DNA from: Paraburkholderia sp. UYCP14C
GTDB taxonomy: Bacteria; Pseudomonadota; Gammaproteobacteria; Burkholderiales; Burkholderiaceae
NCBI RefSeq assembly: GCF_004197395.1
Contig: NZ_SELS01000011.1
Location: 1 to 64,000, forward strand
Direction: 5' to 3'
Length of the DNA stretch: 64,000 nucleotides
Shown: in pieces, positions 44,898 to 53,834 of the stretch
Position numbering within the stretch: position 1 is the stretch's first letter
Layout of the letters: every line of letters begins with the position of its first letter
Notes under the pieces: generated by a model
Databases searched by the model: none
Seen by the model: the letters and a program-made list of their open reading frames with translations, nothing else
Told to the model about the DNA's origin: nothing
Made by a program: the position numbers and the translations under genes

Positions 44898-46193
44898 TTA
44901 GACGGGCAATTTGCGTTCGTAGTCGATCAGCGTCGAACAGACGAGAAGTCCTACGCCTGCGGCGGCGAAAAACATCAGGGCCAGAAAATAGGAACCGGTG
45001 GTCTGCACGATCAGGCCGACGATGATCGGCACGAGAACGCCGCCGATATTGCCGCCCAGGTTCATGAAGCCGCCCAGAAAGCCGACCTTGTTGCGGGTCC
45101 CGAGGATGGAAGGCAGGCACCAGAACAGACCGCACCAGCGCAGGAAGAACAGCGTGGTGGCCAGCAGCACCACCACCGTCGCGGGATTCCCGACATAGGC
45201 GACCGAGAAGATCGACACAGTTGCCGCCACGGCGGCGATGCCGAACAGCGTGCGCATCACGCGGTTGGGAGAACCGCCCGCGGCCTTCCACTTGTCGGCG
45301 ATCCATCCGCCGATCAGTTCACCCACGAAGCCGCTGAAGAAGATCGCGAAGCTGGCTCCGCCCATCTGCTGGATGTTGAAGCCGTGAACCTTGTTCAGAT
45401 AGTTCGGCATCCAGGTGAGCAAGCCGTAAAACAGCGAGTTGAAGCACATCCAGCCGAAGAACATGCCCCACACCGAGCGATACCGGAAAAAGTCCAGGCT
45501 GCGGCCGCTGGCATCAACCGGCTCAGCGAGGTGCTCTTCCTGCAGTGCCGCTTCGAGATACTCTGCTTCGGCCTGATTGACGGCAGGATGCTCACGCGGG
45601 TTGTTGCGGATGTAGTACCAGGCGAACAGGCCGGCAAGCATGGTTCCGATACCGGCCACCACGAACGAGGTGCGCCACGATCCGAATTCGCTGATCAACC
45701 CGGAGATGATCACCGCGCCGAGTGCCGCCCCCAGCGGTGCGCCACCGTCGAGCAGCGTCGCGCCGCGGCCACGTTCGTGACGGGTCATCCACATTGCGTT
45801 GAGCTTGCCGCCGGCCGGGTAGATCGGTGCTTCGGCGGCACCCAGGCCCAGACGGGTGAGGATCAGCGCGGTCGCCGTCGTGCAGACGGCGGCAATGCCC
45901 TGGAAGAATCCCCAGAACAACGTAGCGCACGCGATCACGATGCGCGGCTTGAATCGATCAGCCAGCATGCCCCCCGGGATCTGCATGAACGCGTAGGTCC
46001 AGAAGAACGAACTCAGGATCAGGCCCTGCACTGCCGGGGCGATATGGAACTCCTTGGCGATAAGGGGCATGGCGACGGACAGCGAAGCCCGGTCCACGTA
46101 GTTGATCGAAATCAGCATCAACATGATCAGAAAGATTTTCCAGCGTACGCCGGTCCTAACCTCGGCCCGCACGGCCGCATCTACGGTTTGCAT
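44898..46193 (-). CDS. MFS importer (ACS family)
   Basis: A 431-residue 12-helix symporter of the anion:cation symporter type, which import organic acids. SINYVDRASLSVAMPLIAKEF opens helix 1; ADRFKPRIVI, LGLGAAEAPIYPAGGKLNAMW and ERGRGATLLDGGAPLGAALG are characteristic. The start at 46193 has GGAGGAG upstream. It is the promoter-proximal gene of the leftward operon and 28 bases precede the next start. The presumed substrate is a carboxylate or imide that the three following enzymes break down. Confidence 0.9.
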   Translation of the reverse strand: MQTVDAAVRAEVRTGVRWKIFLIMLMLISINYVDRASLSVAMPLIAKEFHIAPAVQGLILSSFFWTYAFMQIPGGMLADRFKPRIVIACATLFWGFFQGIAAVCTTATALILTRLGLGAAEAPIYPAGGKLNAMWMTRHERGRGATLLDGGAPLGAALGAVIISGLISEFGSWRTSFVVAGIGTMLAGLFAWYYIRNNPREHPAVNQAEAEYLEAALQEEHLAEPVDASGRSLDFFRYRSVWGMFFGWMCFNSLFYGLLTWMPNYLNKVHGFNIQQMGGASFAIFFSGFVGELIGGWIADKWKAAGGSPNRVMRTLFGIAAVAATVSIFSVAYVGNPATVVVLLATTLFFLRWCGLFWCLPSILGTRNKVGFLGGFMNLGGNIGGVLVPIIVGLIVQTTGSYFLALMFFAAAGVGLLVCSTLIDYERKLPV

Positions 46194-46308
46194 CTGTGTC
46201 TCCTCCGTTCGCCTGATCACGGCTTTGGGGTTCATGTTCGTGTCCGGGACCGCTCCCGCACCGGTGCGCTGCATGCGCCAACGCAGTATATGATGCCTAA
46301 TTATGAAT

Positions 46309-46321
46309 TACAAGCGTTGTA
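46309..46321. promoter_or_regulatory. Candidate GntR operator
   Basis: TACAAGCGTTGTA is an odd inverted repeat (arms of five bases) in the AT-rich gap between the MFS and GntR starts. The following ATTACGT extends it to a near TNGTNNNACNA GntR box. Position and symmetry make it a plausible GntR site for the divergent operon; not tested. Confidence 0.4.
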
Positions 46322-46422
46322 TTACGTTGATTTTGTTAGTGTTTTTATTTTTTGTGGATAGACGATCGAACCTGTAAGACAATTAAGCAACGACGGAAGA
46401 TGCAAAATTGGAAACAGGCGAC

Positions 46423-47124
46423 ATGGACCTCAAGTCACTACCGGCAGATACACGCAAGCGCGTCAGCCTGCGCGGCACGGGTATGTATGCGGCGATCGCG
46501 GAGCGATTGCGCGAGATGATTCTCGAAGGGGAATTGCCACCTGGCGGCCGTATCGACGAAAAAGCGTTGTGCGAGCGCTTTGACATCTCCAGAACGCCTT
46601 TGCGCGAGGCGCTCAAAACGCTGGTGACCGAGGGGTACGTGACTCACCGGCAGCACATGGGCTTTCAGGTCGCGCCGATCAACAAGGCCGAGATCGCCGC
46701 CATCTTCGAAGTGCTGCATGGACTGGAGGAAACGGCCGGACGACTCGCTGCGCAGCGTATCGACGACAAGCAGATGAAGGTGCTGATGGAGCGCCATCGC
46801 ACCATGGAGACTTATCACCGCGACGGCAAGCGCACGGCCTACTACCGCGCCAACCAGAAAGTGCATCAGCAGATCGTCGACGTCGCCGGCAATCCGGTGC
46901 TATCGGACATGTACGCCTCGTTGATGAGCAAGATTCACCGCGCGAGAGGGGCGGCTAATGCCGATGTGCTGCGCTGGGCCGAATCCCTCGGCGAACACAG
47001 TGAAATTCTGGACGCGCTATCCAGACGCGATGGAGCATGCCTCGCGCGATTACTGCGCGAACATTCGGAACATACCGCCGCGGAAGTGATGAAAGTGCTC
47101 GAGACTACGAATGGGAACGAGTAG
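46423..47124 (+). CDS. GntR-family (FadR/FCD) transcriptional regulator
   Basis: A 233-residue repressor. The winged helix is at about 20-80 (AERLREMILEGELPPGGRIDEKALCERFDISRTPLREAL, read in parts) and an all-helical FCD ligand domain follows (about 90-225) with Asp/His metal-type positions (VHQQIVDVAG, EHSEILDAL). FCD regulators bind acids. It is transcribed divergently from the MFS-AMDase-hydantoinase-racemase operon and is its probable regulator. The ATG at 46423 is preferred over TTG at 46408. Confidence 0.88.
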   Translation: MDLKSLPADTRKRVSLRGTGMYAAIAERLREMILEGELPPGGRIDEKALCERFDISRTPLREALKTLVTEGYVTHRQHMGFQVAPINKAEIAAIFEVLHGLEETAGRLAAQRIDDKQMKVLMERHRTMETYHRDGKRTAYYRANQKVHQQIVDVAGNPVLSDMYASLMSKIHRARGAANADVLRWAESLGEHSEILDALSRRDGACLARLLREHSEHTAAEVMKVLETTNGNE

Positions 47125-47346
47125 CGATGGTCGGTGAAAGGACCATCGGCGATACCGAGCAGACATAGCGGCGCAAGGATCCGACCCGCCGTAACGCGTT
47201 CGCGCTTCTTTGCAGCGCCGCATTTGCGTCGTTTAGACAACGCGCAAGAAAGCGCGTGACGTGCAACGCACGATCCCCGGCCCTCCCGGATCATGTGTTC
47301 GCTATCGGAATACCAAAGGGCACCGGCTTACGGTGCCCTCGGAAGA
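47125..47346. other. Intergenic with terminator-like hairpin
   Basis: 222 bases between convergent GntR and SDR genes. It holds the 47317-47339 hairpin. No gene seen. Confidence 0.5.
47317..47339. terminator. Hairpin after SDR gene, weak terminator
   Basis: AGGGCACCG pairs with CGGTGCCCT around GCTTA, eight bases past the leftward SDR stop. There is no strong U-run on either side, so it is a hairpin terminator of low confidence. Confidence 0.5.
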
Positions 47347-48057
47347 CTAGCGACCGGCGCTCTGACCGCCGTCGACGTGCAGAATTTCTCCCGTGATGAA
47401 CGGCGCGGAATCGAGGAAGAGAATCGCGTCGGCGATATCGCTCATCTCGCCCATGCGCCCCAGCGGATGAAACGCGCCCAACGCCTCATGTGTTTCGGGC
47501 GCGTGCATCGGCGACTTGATGATCCCCGGCGCGACGGCATTCACGCGTATGCCTTTTTTCGCGTATTCGATCGCCAGCGACTTCGTGGCCGCGTTCAGTC
47601 CGCCCTTCGTCAGGGCTGCCAGTACCGAAAACACGCCGCTGATCGCAGCGTCGACGGTGCTGGACGTGACACTAACCACATGGCCGCTCGAATACTTTTC
47701 CATTTCGGCGATGGCGAGTTGGGTGATGTGGTAGAACCCCGCCATGTTCACGTTCATCACCGCGGCGAAGTCGTCGGCAGTGTGTTCGGTGAAGGGCTTG
47801 CCGATGTAAATGCCGGCGTTGTTGACCAGCGTGTCGATCCGGCCGAATCGTGCGACACCCTCGGAAATGACGCGCTGAGCAGTTGCCGGGTCACCGACAT
47901 CCCCCGCGACGCTCAGAATGTTCGGGTCGTCCGACGGCTTGATCGAGCGCGCGGTCGCGACGATGCGATAGTCGAGCCTGCGAAATGCCTTGACGACTTC
48001 GGCGCCTATGCCTTGCGAGGCGCCGGTCACGACGACGACTTTCTGTGATGTGCTCAT
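47347..48057 (-). CDS. SDR-family protein lacking the catalytic tyrosine
   Basis: A 236-residue Rossmann-fold protein with TGASQGIG cofactor motif, NNAG motif (LVNNAGIYIG) and PG near the C-terminus (VAPGIIKSPMH). The YxxxK motif that usually follows the catalytic Ser (SVTSSTVDAA) reads AALTK here, so the active Tyr is Ala while the Lys is kept. Dehydrogenase activity would need another acid. It may be a degenerate or substrate-binding SDR, or use a different residue. The ribosome site is weak. The gene ends near a hairpin; the next gene upstream on the same strand is a separate NAD(P)-binding protein. Confidence 0.82.
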   Translation of the reverse strand: MSTSQKVVVVTGASQGIGAEVVKAFRRLDYRIVATARSIKPSDDPNILSVAGDVGDPATAQRVISEGVARFGRIDTLVNNAGIYIGKPFTEHTADDFAAVMNVNMAGFYHITQLAIAEMEKYSSGHVVSVTSSTVDAAISGVFSVLAALTKGGLNAATKSLAIEYAKKGIRVNAVAPGIIKSPMHAPETHEALGAFHPLGRMGEMSDIADAILFLDSAPFITGEILHVDGGQSAGR

Positions 48058-48162
48058 GCTTTGCCCAAAAGATTGTTTGCTCGGCTTCGACGCCTGCCGG
48101 GTCGATCGCCTCCATCCGATGAAACGCGGACCTGCCGCTTCAGGGTTCACAAAGACCTGAAA

Positions 48163-48915
48163 TCACCCTTTCTTGTTTTGCGCCAGCCACTGGTCGAGAC
48201 TCACGCGGCCGATCCGCGCGTCGCCGAGCGGTACGAGCGACTGTTCCTCGACGCGACCGCCGTAATAGCGCGCATCCTGATCCGTCACCACCGGGCGCGG
48301 GTCGCCGACAGACTTCAAATAACGTCCGACGATCGTGGCGAACGGTTCACGGTCCGGGCCCGCGATATCGACCGTGCCGTTCAGCGGCGCGGCGAGAGCG
48401 ACCTGCGCGAGGCTCGCTGCGACGTCATCCGCGGCGATCGGCTGGAACAGTCCGTCCCCGACCCGCACCGTCCCGCCTTCCGTGCCGTAATCGGCAATCG
48501 CGCCGATGAATTCCATGAACTGGGTCGCGCGCACGATCGTGTAGGGCACGCCCGCTGCTTCAATCGCCTCTTCCTGCGCGACCTTGGCGACGAAATACGC
48601 GTTGTCCGGCGAGCGCTCGCAGCCGACGATGGACAGCGCGACGTGATGGCGTACCCCCGCAGCCACTTCCGCTTTGCCGAGGTTGCGCGTCGAGGTGCGG
48701 AAAAAGTCGAGCACCGCCTGAGGCTCCCACGAGGGCGCGTTCGCCACATCGACTACGACGTCCGCACCCGCTAGCGCATTGCTCAGGCCTTCGCCTGTCA
48801 CGGCGTTCACACCGGTACGCGGTGACGCAGCAAATGCCTCATGACCAGCCTCGCCAAGCAGTTTGACGACACGCGAGCCGATCAGGCCGGAACCACCGAT
48901 TACGACGATCTTCAT
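48163..48915 (-). CDS. NmrA-like NAD(P)-binding protein (atypical SDR)
   Basis: A 250-residue protein beginning MKIVVIGGSGLIGSRVVKLL, an extended-SDR type nucleotide motif (GGSGLIG), followed by VVVDVANAPSWEP. It lacks a YxxxK. The layout fits the NmrA/NAD(P)H-binding group, which sense redox or act as reductases. Start 48915 has TGGAGAA 11 bases upstream. Divergent from the MocR gene and its likely neighbour-regulated target. Confidence 0.82.
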   Translation of the reverse strand: MKIVVIGGSGLIGSRVVKLLGEAGHEAFAASPRTGVNAVTGEGLSNALAGADVVVDVANAPSWEPQAVLDFFRTSTRNLGKAEVAAGVRHHVALSIVGCERSPDNAYFVAKVAQEEAIEAAGVPYTIVRATQFMEFIGAIADYGTEGGTVRVGDGLFQPIAADDVAASLAQVALAAPLNGTVDIAGPDREPFATIVGRYLKSVGDPRPVVTDQDARYYGGRVEEQSLVPLGDARIGRVSLDQWLAQNKKG

Positions 48916-49105
48916 GGCACATTCTCCAGATGAGAGTCAGATAGCACGAGTACGCGTCCGGCGGCCGTTGCATCGCGGGGAAGCACTCGCCGCCGTCGCA
49001 TCGTGTGAGGCTATTGTGGGAAGATCATGAACTATCGAAAAGTGCCAAGAAATGTCGATCCGACCAGGACATGCTGATTCCGGTCGACATGCAGGCAAGA
49101 CCGTC

Positions 49106-50611
49106 ATGACCGTGCCGTCAACCGAATTCACCGTCGATATCGATCGGCAGTTGCAGTTGCCGATCTACCTGCAGATCTGTGCGCGCTTCAGAACCGCGAT
49201 CACCGCGGGGCATCTGCGTCCAGGCGAGCGCGTGCCCGCGCTGCGCAGCCTCGCCACGCAACTGAACACGGCGCGCGGCACGGTTGAACTGGCGTACACG
49301 ATCCTCGTCGACGAAGGCTATCTCCAGATGCGCGGTGCGGCCGGCACGTTCGTGTCGCCCTCGCTGCCGGCCTCAGTGACGCGCTCGCGGACGCAAGGCG
49401 CAAAGGGCTCGACCGGCACGCAAAGCGCTGAAGCGGCGGCCCCAGCTCAGGCGCAAGGCGCCCCGCGCCAGCTTGCCATTGCCTCCGCCATGAGCGGCGA
49501 GCCCCGGCCGTTGCAACCCGGGCTGCCCGCGCTCGACGCGTTTCCGGTCAAGGTCTGGAATCGTCTCGTTTCGAATCGCGCGCGCAGCGGCGAGCGAGCG
49601 ATGCTCGCGTACCCGGATCCCGCGGGCTACCGGCCGCTGCGCGAACACATCGCAACGTATCTTGGGCTGTCGCGCGGGGTCACCTGCCTGCCGGACCAGG
49701 TGTTCGTGACCGGCGGCTACCGCGCGACGCTCGAACTCGTGTTGCGCAGTCTTGCCAGCCCGAACGACAGCGTGTGGTACGAAGATCCGGGCTATCTGCT
49801 CGCGCGCGGTTTTCTCGCCGAAACCGGCGTGCAGCTCGTCGCGGTACCGGTGGACGAAGCAGGCCTCGACGTCGAACGCGGCACCCAGCTGGATGCGCAG
49901 GCGCGCTTCGCGCTGGTCACGCCGTCGCACCAGAGCCCGCTCGGGCACACGTTGTCGCTGCCCCGACGCATGGCGCTGCTGGAGTGGGCCGAGAAAGCGT
50001 CCAGCTGGATCATCGAAGACGATTACGACAGCGAGTTCCGCTATCTGGGCCGGCCATTGCCGGCATTGAAGAGCCTCGACCGCCACGATCACGTGATCTA
50101 CTGCGGCACCTTCAGCAAGGTGATGTTTCCCGGCTTGCGGCTCGCGTATGCGGTGGTGCCGGAGCGGGCCGTCGAGCGCGTCGGGCGGGTGGCGCGCAGC
50201 ATGAACGCCGGATCGTCGACGCTGTTGCAGGCCGCTTTGGCCGACTTCATCGAGCGGGGGCATTTTGCGCGGCATCTGAAGCGCATGCGTGCGTTGTACG
50301 GCGAGCGGCGCGTGCTGGTCGTGCGTGCGCTGGAGCGGGTGTTCGGCGACCGGCTCAGCGTCGAATTGCCGCCAGGGGGAATCCAGTTCGCGGCACGCTT
50401 CACCGAGGGCCCCGATGGCCCTGTCGATGACGTCGCGGTTGCCGCGCGCGCCCGCGACGCGGGGCTCGCCGTGCTGCCGCTGTCGATCTGGTACGCGAAT
50501 GGCCGCACGCGCCGCACGCCGCGCGGCCTTGTGATGGGCTTCGCGAACGTCGCCGATACAGGCGAAGCCGGCCGTCTCGCGCGGATCTTGCGCGCGTGTC
50601 TGGACGGCTAA
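49106..50611 (+). CDS. MocR/PdxR-type GntR-aminotransferase regulator
   Basis: A 501-residue regulator fusing a GntR winged helix (about 10-80: YLQICARFRTAITAGHLRPGERVPALRSLA read in parts) through a linker to a fold-type-I aminotransferase domain (about 140-500). FVTGGYRATLEL, IIEDDYDSEFRY and the PLP-Lys motif in CGTFSKVMFPGLR are all present, so PLP is probably bound. MocR proteins regulate a divergent gene set; here this is the NAD(P)-binding gene and maybe the SDR. A longer start (49052) exists. Confidence 0.88.
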   Translation: MTVPSTEFTVDIDRQLQLPIYLQICARFRTAITAGHLRPGERVPALRSLATQLNTARGTVELAYTILVDEGYLQMRGAAGTFVSPSLPASVTRSRTQGAKGSTGTQSAEAAAPAQAQGAPRQLAIASAMSGEPRPLQPGLPALDAFPVKVWNRLVSNRARSGERAMLAYPDPAGYRPLREHIATYLGLSRGVTCLPDQVFVTGGYRATLELVLRSLASPNDSVWYEDPGYLLARGFLAETGVQLVAVPVDEAGLDVERGTQLDAQARFALVTPSHQSPLGHTLSLPRRMALLEWAEKASSWIIEDDYDSEFRYLGRPLPALKSLDRHDHVIYCGTFSKVMFPGLRLAYAVVPERAVERVGRVARSMNAGSSTLLQAALADFIERGHFARHLKRMRALYGERRVLVVRALERVFGDRLSVELPPGGIQFAARFTEGPDGPVDDVAVAARARDAGLAVLPLSIWYANGRTRRTPRGLVMGFANVADTGEAGRLARILRACLDG

Positions 50612-50760
50612 CGAGCGGGCGAAAGTCCACTTCTCCGCGGCCTGACCACAAGAAACGAGCTTGCGAAGCGTCGGAGAAACCGTCGTACCCAAAATGAGGA
50701 CAGCCGCGCACGAACGCTGACGCATACTGCGCCGATAACGCAAGCAATCTGGAGACACGC

Positions 50761-52497
50761 ATGACCCGCCCGTTCAAGCCCTATCCGTTCGCGCCACGCC
50801 GTTATCCGGCCGCGGTGCCGCCGCTGGTCGACGGACGCGAGCCGCAAACGCGCGCGGTCGCGATCGTCGGCGGCGGTCCGGTCGGCATGACGCTCGCACT
50901 CGCGCTCGCGCGCCAGGGCGTGCGCTCGGTGCTGATCGAGGCCGACGACAGCGTCTGCACCGGCAGCCGCGCGATCTGCATCTCGCGACGCAGCCTCGAA
51001 ATCTTCAAGCGGCTCGGCGTCGTCGATGGGTTTCTGCAAAAGGGGCTGGCGTGGACCGGCGGACGCAGCTTCTATCGCGACACCGAGGTGTTCCGCTTCG
51101 CGATGCATCAGGACGACGAGCAGTCGCTGCCGCCGATGATCAATATCGCGCAGTATCAGATCGAGCAGCTGCTGCTCGACGAGATCGAACGGCACGCCGA
51201 TCTGATCGACGTGCGTTGGCAAACGCGGGTGACGGGCCTCGAACAAAAACCGCAAGGCGGCGCAACGCTGACGCTCCGCAGCGGCGAACCTGCCGATCCG
51301 CAAGGCGCGAGCTGGCAGATGGACGCCGCATGGGTCATCGCCTGCGACGGCGGACGCAGCACGATCCGCGACCTGCTCGGGCTGAAGCTCACCGGCACGA
51401 CCTATGAAGGGCGTTACGTGATCGTCGATATCGAACTCGACACCTCGCGCGCGACCGAACGGCTCGCCTATTTCGATCCGCCGTCGAATCCGGGCTCGAC
51501 GGTGCTCGTGCACAAGCAGCCCGACAACGTGTGGCGCATCGACTACCAGTTGCGCGACGACGAAGACCCCGACGCCGCCGTGCTGCCCGAGAACGTGATA
51601 CCGCGCGTGCAAAACCTGCTCGACTCGATGGGCGAAACCGGCGCATGGTCGCCGATCTGGATCACGATCTACAAGGCCAATGCGTTGACGCTCGAACGCT
51701 ATCGGCACGGCAGCCTGCTGTTCGCGGGCGACGCCGCGCATCTGGTGCCGATCTTCGGCGTGCGCGGCGCGAATTCGGGCATCGACGACGCCGACAATCT
51801 CGGCTGGAAGCTCGGCTGCGTGATCAATGGCAGCGCGTCGCCCGCGCTGCTGGATAGCTATAGCGACGAACGTGTGTACGCGGCGCGCGAGAACCTGAGC
51901 TACGGCATGAAAAGCACCGAATTCATGGCCCCGCCGACCTTCGCGTTCGATCTGATGCGCACGGCCGTGCTCGGACTTGCCGAGCGGCACGCGGCGGTGC
52001 GCCCGCTGATCAACCCGCGCCAGACGCATGCGATCGCGTATCGGCAATCGCCGCTGAACTTCGCAGGCGACGCAGCCGATGCATTCGATCGCGGCCCCGC
52101 GCCGGGCACCGTGTTACCCGAGTGCAGGCTGCTCAAACGATCGCAAGATGGCGCACGGATCGGCATTCATCTAACCGACCTGCTCGGACCGTGCTTCACG
52201 GCGCTGCGCTTCGACGTAGAGCACGCGAACGACGGCGACGCGTGGCAACAACTGCAAAACACGCTAGCCGGCCAGGGCATTCCGTTCAACGTGATCGACA
52301 TCGTCACGGCCGAAGCGCAATCGGCAAACGGCCCTGGAACCATCGACCCGACCGGCCGCCTGCACGACATGCTCGACGCACGACCCGGCACCGTCTATCT
52401 GATCCGCCCCGACGGCCACGTGCTCGCGCGCTGGCGCAACGGCAGCGCAGCGGCCGTGCGGCACGCGCTCGATGCCACGCTGACACGGCAGAACTAA
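50761..52497 (+). CDS. FAD-dependent aromatic monooxygenase (MhpA/PheA-TfdB type)
   Basis: A 578-residue flavoprotein hydroxylase. The FAD Rossmann motif is GGGPVGMTLALALA (about 38-51); the second FAD segment is LLFAGDAAHLVPIFGVRGAN with DDADNLGWKLG. IACDGGRSTIRD is the third FAD/NAD(P)H motif. The C-terminal thioredoxin-like tail (PGTVYLIRPDGHVLARW) is that of class A phenol and 3-(3-hydroxyphenyl)propionate hydroxylases. It would add oxygen to a phenolic acid using NAD(P)H. It is 149 bases after MocR on the same strand and is followed by DUF2783 with a 21-base gap. Confidence 0.9.
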   Translation: MTRPFKPYPFAPRRYPAAVPPLVDGREPQTRAVAIVGGGPVGMTLALALARQGVRSVLIEADDSVCTGSRAICISRRSLEIFKRLGVVDGFLQKGLAWTGGRSFYRDTEVFRFAMHQDDEQSLPPMINIAQYQIEQLLLDEIERHADLIDVRWQTRVTGLEQKPQGGATLTLRSGEPADPQGASWQMDAAWVIACDGGRSTIRDLLGLKLTGTTYEGRYVIVDIELDTSRATERLAYFDPPSNPGSTVLVHKQPDNVWRIDYQLRDDEDPDAAVLPENVIPRVQNLLDSMGETGAWSPIWITIYKANALTLERYRHGSLLFAGDAAHLVPIFGVRGANSGIDDADNLGWKLGCVINGSASPALLDSYSDERVYAARENLSYGMKSTEFMAPPTFAFDLMRTAVLGLAERHAAVRPLINPRQTHAIAYRQSPLNFAGDAADAFDRGPAPGTVLPECRLLKRSQDGARIGIHLTDLLGPCFTALRFDVEHANDGDAWQQLQNTLAGQGIPFNVIDIVTAEAQSANGPGTIDPTGRLHDMLDARPGTVYLIRPDGHVLARWRNGSAAAVRHALDATLTRQN

Positions 52498-52518
52498 CGC
52501 ACAAGGACCTTCGACATC

Positions 52519-52704
52519 ATGACCGATAGCGATCTCGATCTCGTCTATACGACGCTGTGCAACACGCTGACCCACGAAGGCGAAGCGCAGGCGTCGCTGT
52601 ATCTGGCGCGCCTCGCGCTGTTGTGCCTGACCGAACTCGACGACTCGCGGCGCGCGTTGTCGCTGATCGAAGCGGCGAAGCTGCCGGCTGCCGCCACGGC
52701 GTAG
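52519..52704 (+). CDS. DUF2783 small protein
   Basis: A 61-residue helical protein (MTDSDLDLVYTTLCNTL, YLARLALLCLTELDD). It matches DUF2783, a small family placed directly after FAD-dependent aromatic hydroxylases in Burkholderiales. Function is not known; an accessory role to the monooxygenase is inferred from the linkage. A bidirectional terminator follows. Confidence 0.82.
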   Translation: MTDSDLDLVYTTLCNTLTHEGEAQASLYLARLALLCLTELDDSRRALSLIEAAKLPAAATA

Positions 52705-52719
52705 CGCGGGCATAAAAAA

Positions 52720-52740
52720 GCCGCGCGGTCGACGCGCGGC
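52720..52740. terminator. Bidirectional rho-independent terminator
   Basis: GCCGCGC/GCGCGGC form a seven-base stem around GGTCGAC, followed by GTTTCTT on the plus strand and preceded by six A residues that give a U-run leftward. It separates the convergent DUF2783 and ketopantoate-reductase-like genes. Confidence 0.85.
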
Positions 52741-52779
52741 GTTTCTTCGTCCTTTGAACCAAGGGCTTTTACATCGACC

Positions 52780-53763
52780 TCACTGCTTCGGATACAAGCC
52801 CAACGTACTCGCATGCAGCCGCGCGAGGCCGAGCAACGCATCCGTGTAAGGCGTCGGCACGCGCGTCAGTTGCCCGAGTTCGCGCACCGCGCCGACCAGC
52901 GCATCGAGTTCGACCGCCTTGCCGGCCTGCACGTCCTGCAGCATCGAGGTTTTCATCGCGCCGAGCTTCAGCGTGACCGCGTGACGGTCCTCGGGCGCCT
53001 GGTCGATCGGGATGCCGAAGCGCGCGCCGATTTCCTTCGCCTCCAGCATGATGTGCGTGACGAAGCCGCGCACGAGTTCGTCGCCGAGGATTCGGTCCGT
53101 CGTTGCGCCGGTGATCGCGCTGACCGGATTCATCGTCATGTTGCCCCATAGCTTGAACCAGACGTCGCGCTGGATCTGCGCCGAGGCCGTCGCATGGAAG
53201 CCCGCCGCCTGCAGCAGCGCGGCGAGCAGTTCGACACGCTCGCTCGGCTTGCCCGACGCCTCGCCGACGATCAGCCCGTTGCCCTGGTGATGCCGGATCA
53301 CGCCGGGCGCGTCGATCAGGCAACTGGCATGCACGACGCAGCCGACGGTCTGCGCGGCCGGGATCGCGGCGGCAATGGCGCCGTCTGGATCGATCGTCTT
53401 AAGGCGCTGGCCGGCGAGTTCTCCGCCGAGGCCGTCGCAGAACCACCACGGCACGCCGTTCATCGCGGTCAGCACGATCGTCTCGGGGCCGAGCAGCGGC
53501 TTGACATGCGCGGCCACCGCCGCCATCGCCGGGCCCTTCACCGCGATCACGACGAGCTCCTGCACGCCGAGATCGGCCGGCTTGTCGCTCGCCTTCACCT
53601 GCTCGGCGTAGATCACGCCGCCTTCGATCAGCCGCAGACCATGCTGGCGCACCGCGTCGAGCGTCGCGCCCCGCGCGACCACGCTGACCTGGTGCCCCGC
53701 CTGCGCGAGCTTCACTCCCATCCAGCCGCCGATCGAGCCGGCGCCGTAGATCGCTACTTTCAT
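52780..53763 (-). CDS. Ketopantoate reductase family protein
   Basis: A 327-residue NADPH-dependent reductase of the ApbA/PanE family. IYGAGSIGGWMGVKLAQAG is the cofactor motif. The catalytic Lys lies in FKLWGNMTMNPVSAITG. The ligand Asn/Ser motif of the family is also readable near the C-terminal helices. Pantothenate biosynthesis is possible, but its position behind an aminotransferase and class II aldolase suggests reduction of a different 2-oxo acid. Last gene of the leftward aminotransferase-aldolase-reductase set (71-base gap). Confidence 0.86.
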   Translation of the reverse strand: MKVAIYGAGSIGGWMGVKLAQAGHQVSVVARGATLDAVRQHGLRLIEGGVIYAEQVKASDKPADLGVQELVVIAVKGPAMAAVAAHVKPLLGPETIVLTAMNGVPWWFCDGLGGELAGQRLKTIDPDGAIAAAIPAAQTVGCVVHASCLIDAPGVIRHHQGNGLIVGEASGKPSERVELLAALLQAAGFHATASAQIQRDVWFKLWGNMTMNPVSAITGATTDRILGDELVRGFVTHIMLEAKEIGARFGIPIDQAPEDRHAVTLKLGAMKTSMLQDVQAGKAVELDALVGAVRELGQLTRVPTPYTDALLGLARLHASTLGLYPKQ

Positions 53764-53834
53764 CGCCTGAATCCTTGCCTGTTGCCGTGTTTATTGCAGC
53801 GTTGATTGTCGCGCTCTTTTACCCGTGGCTTCAA

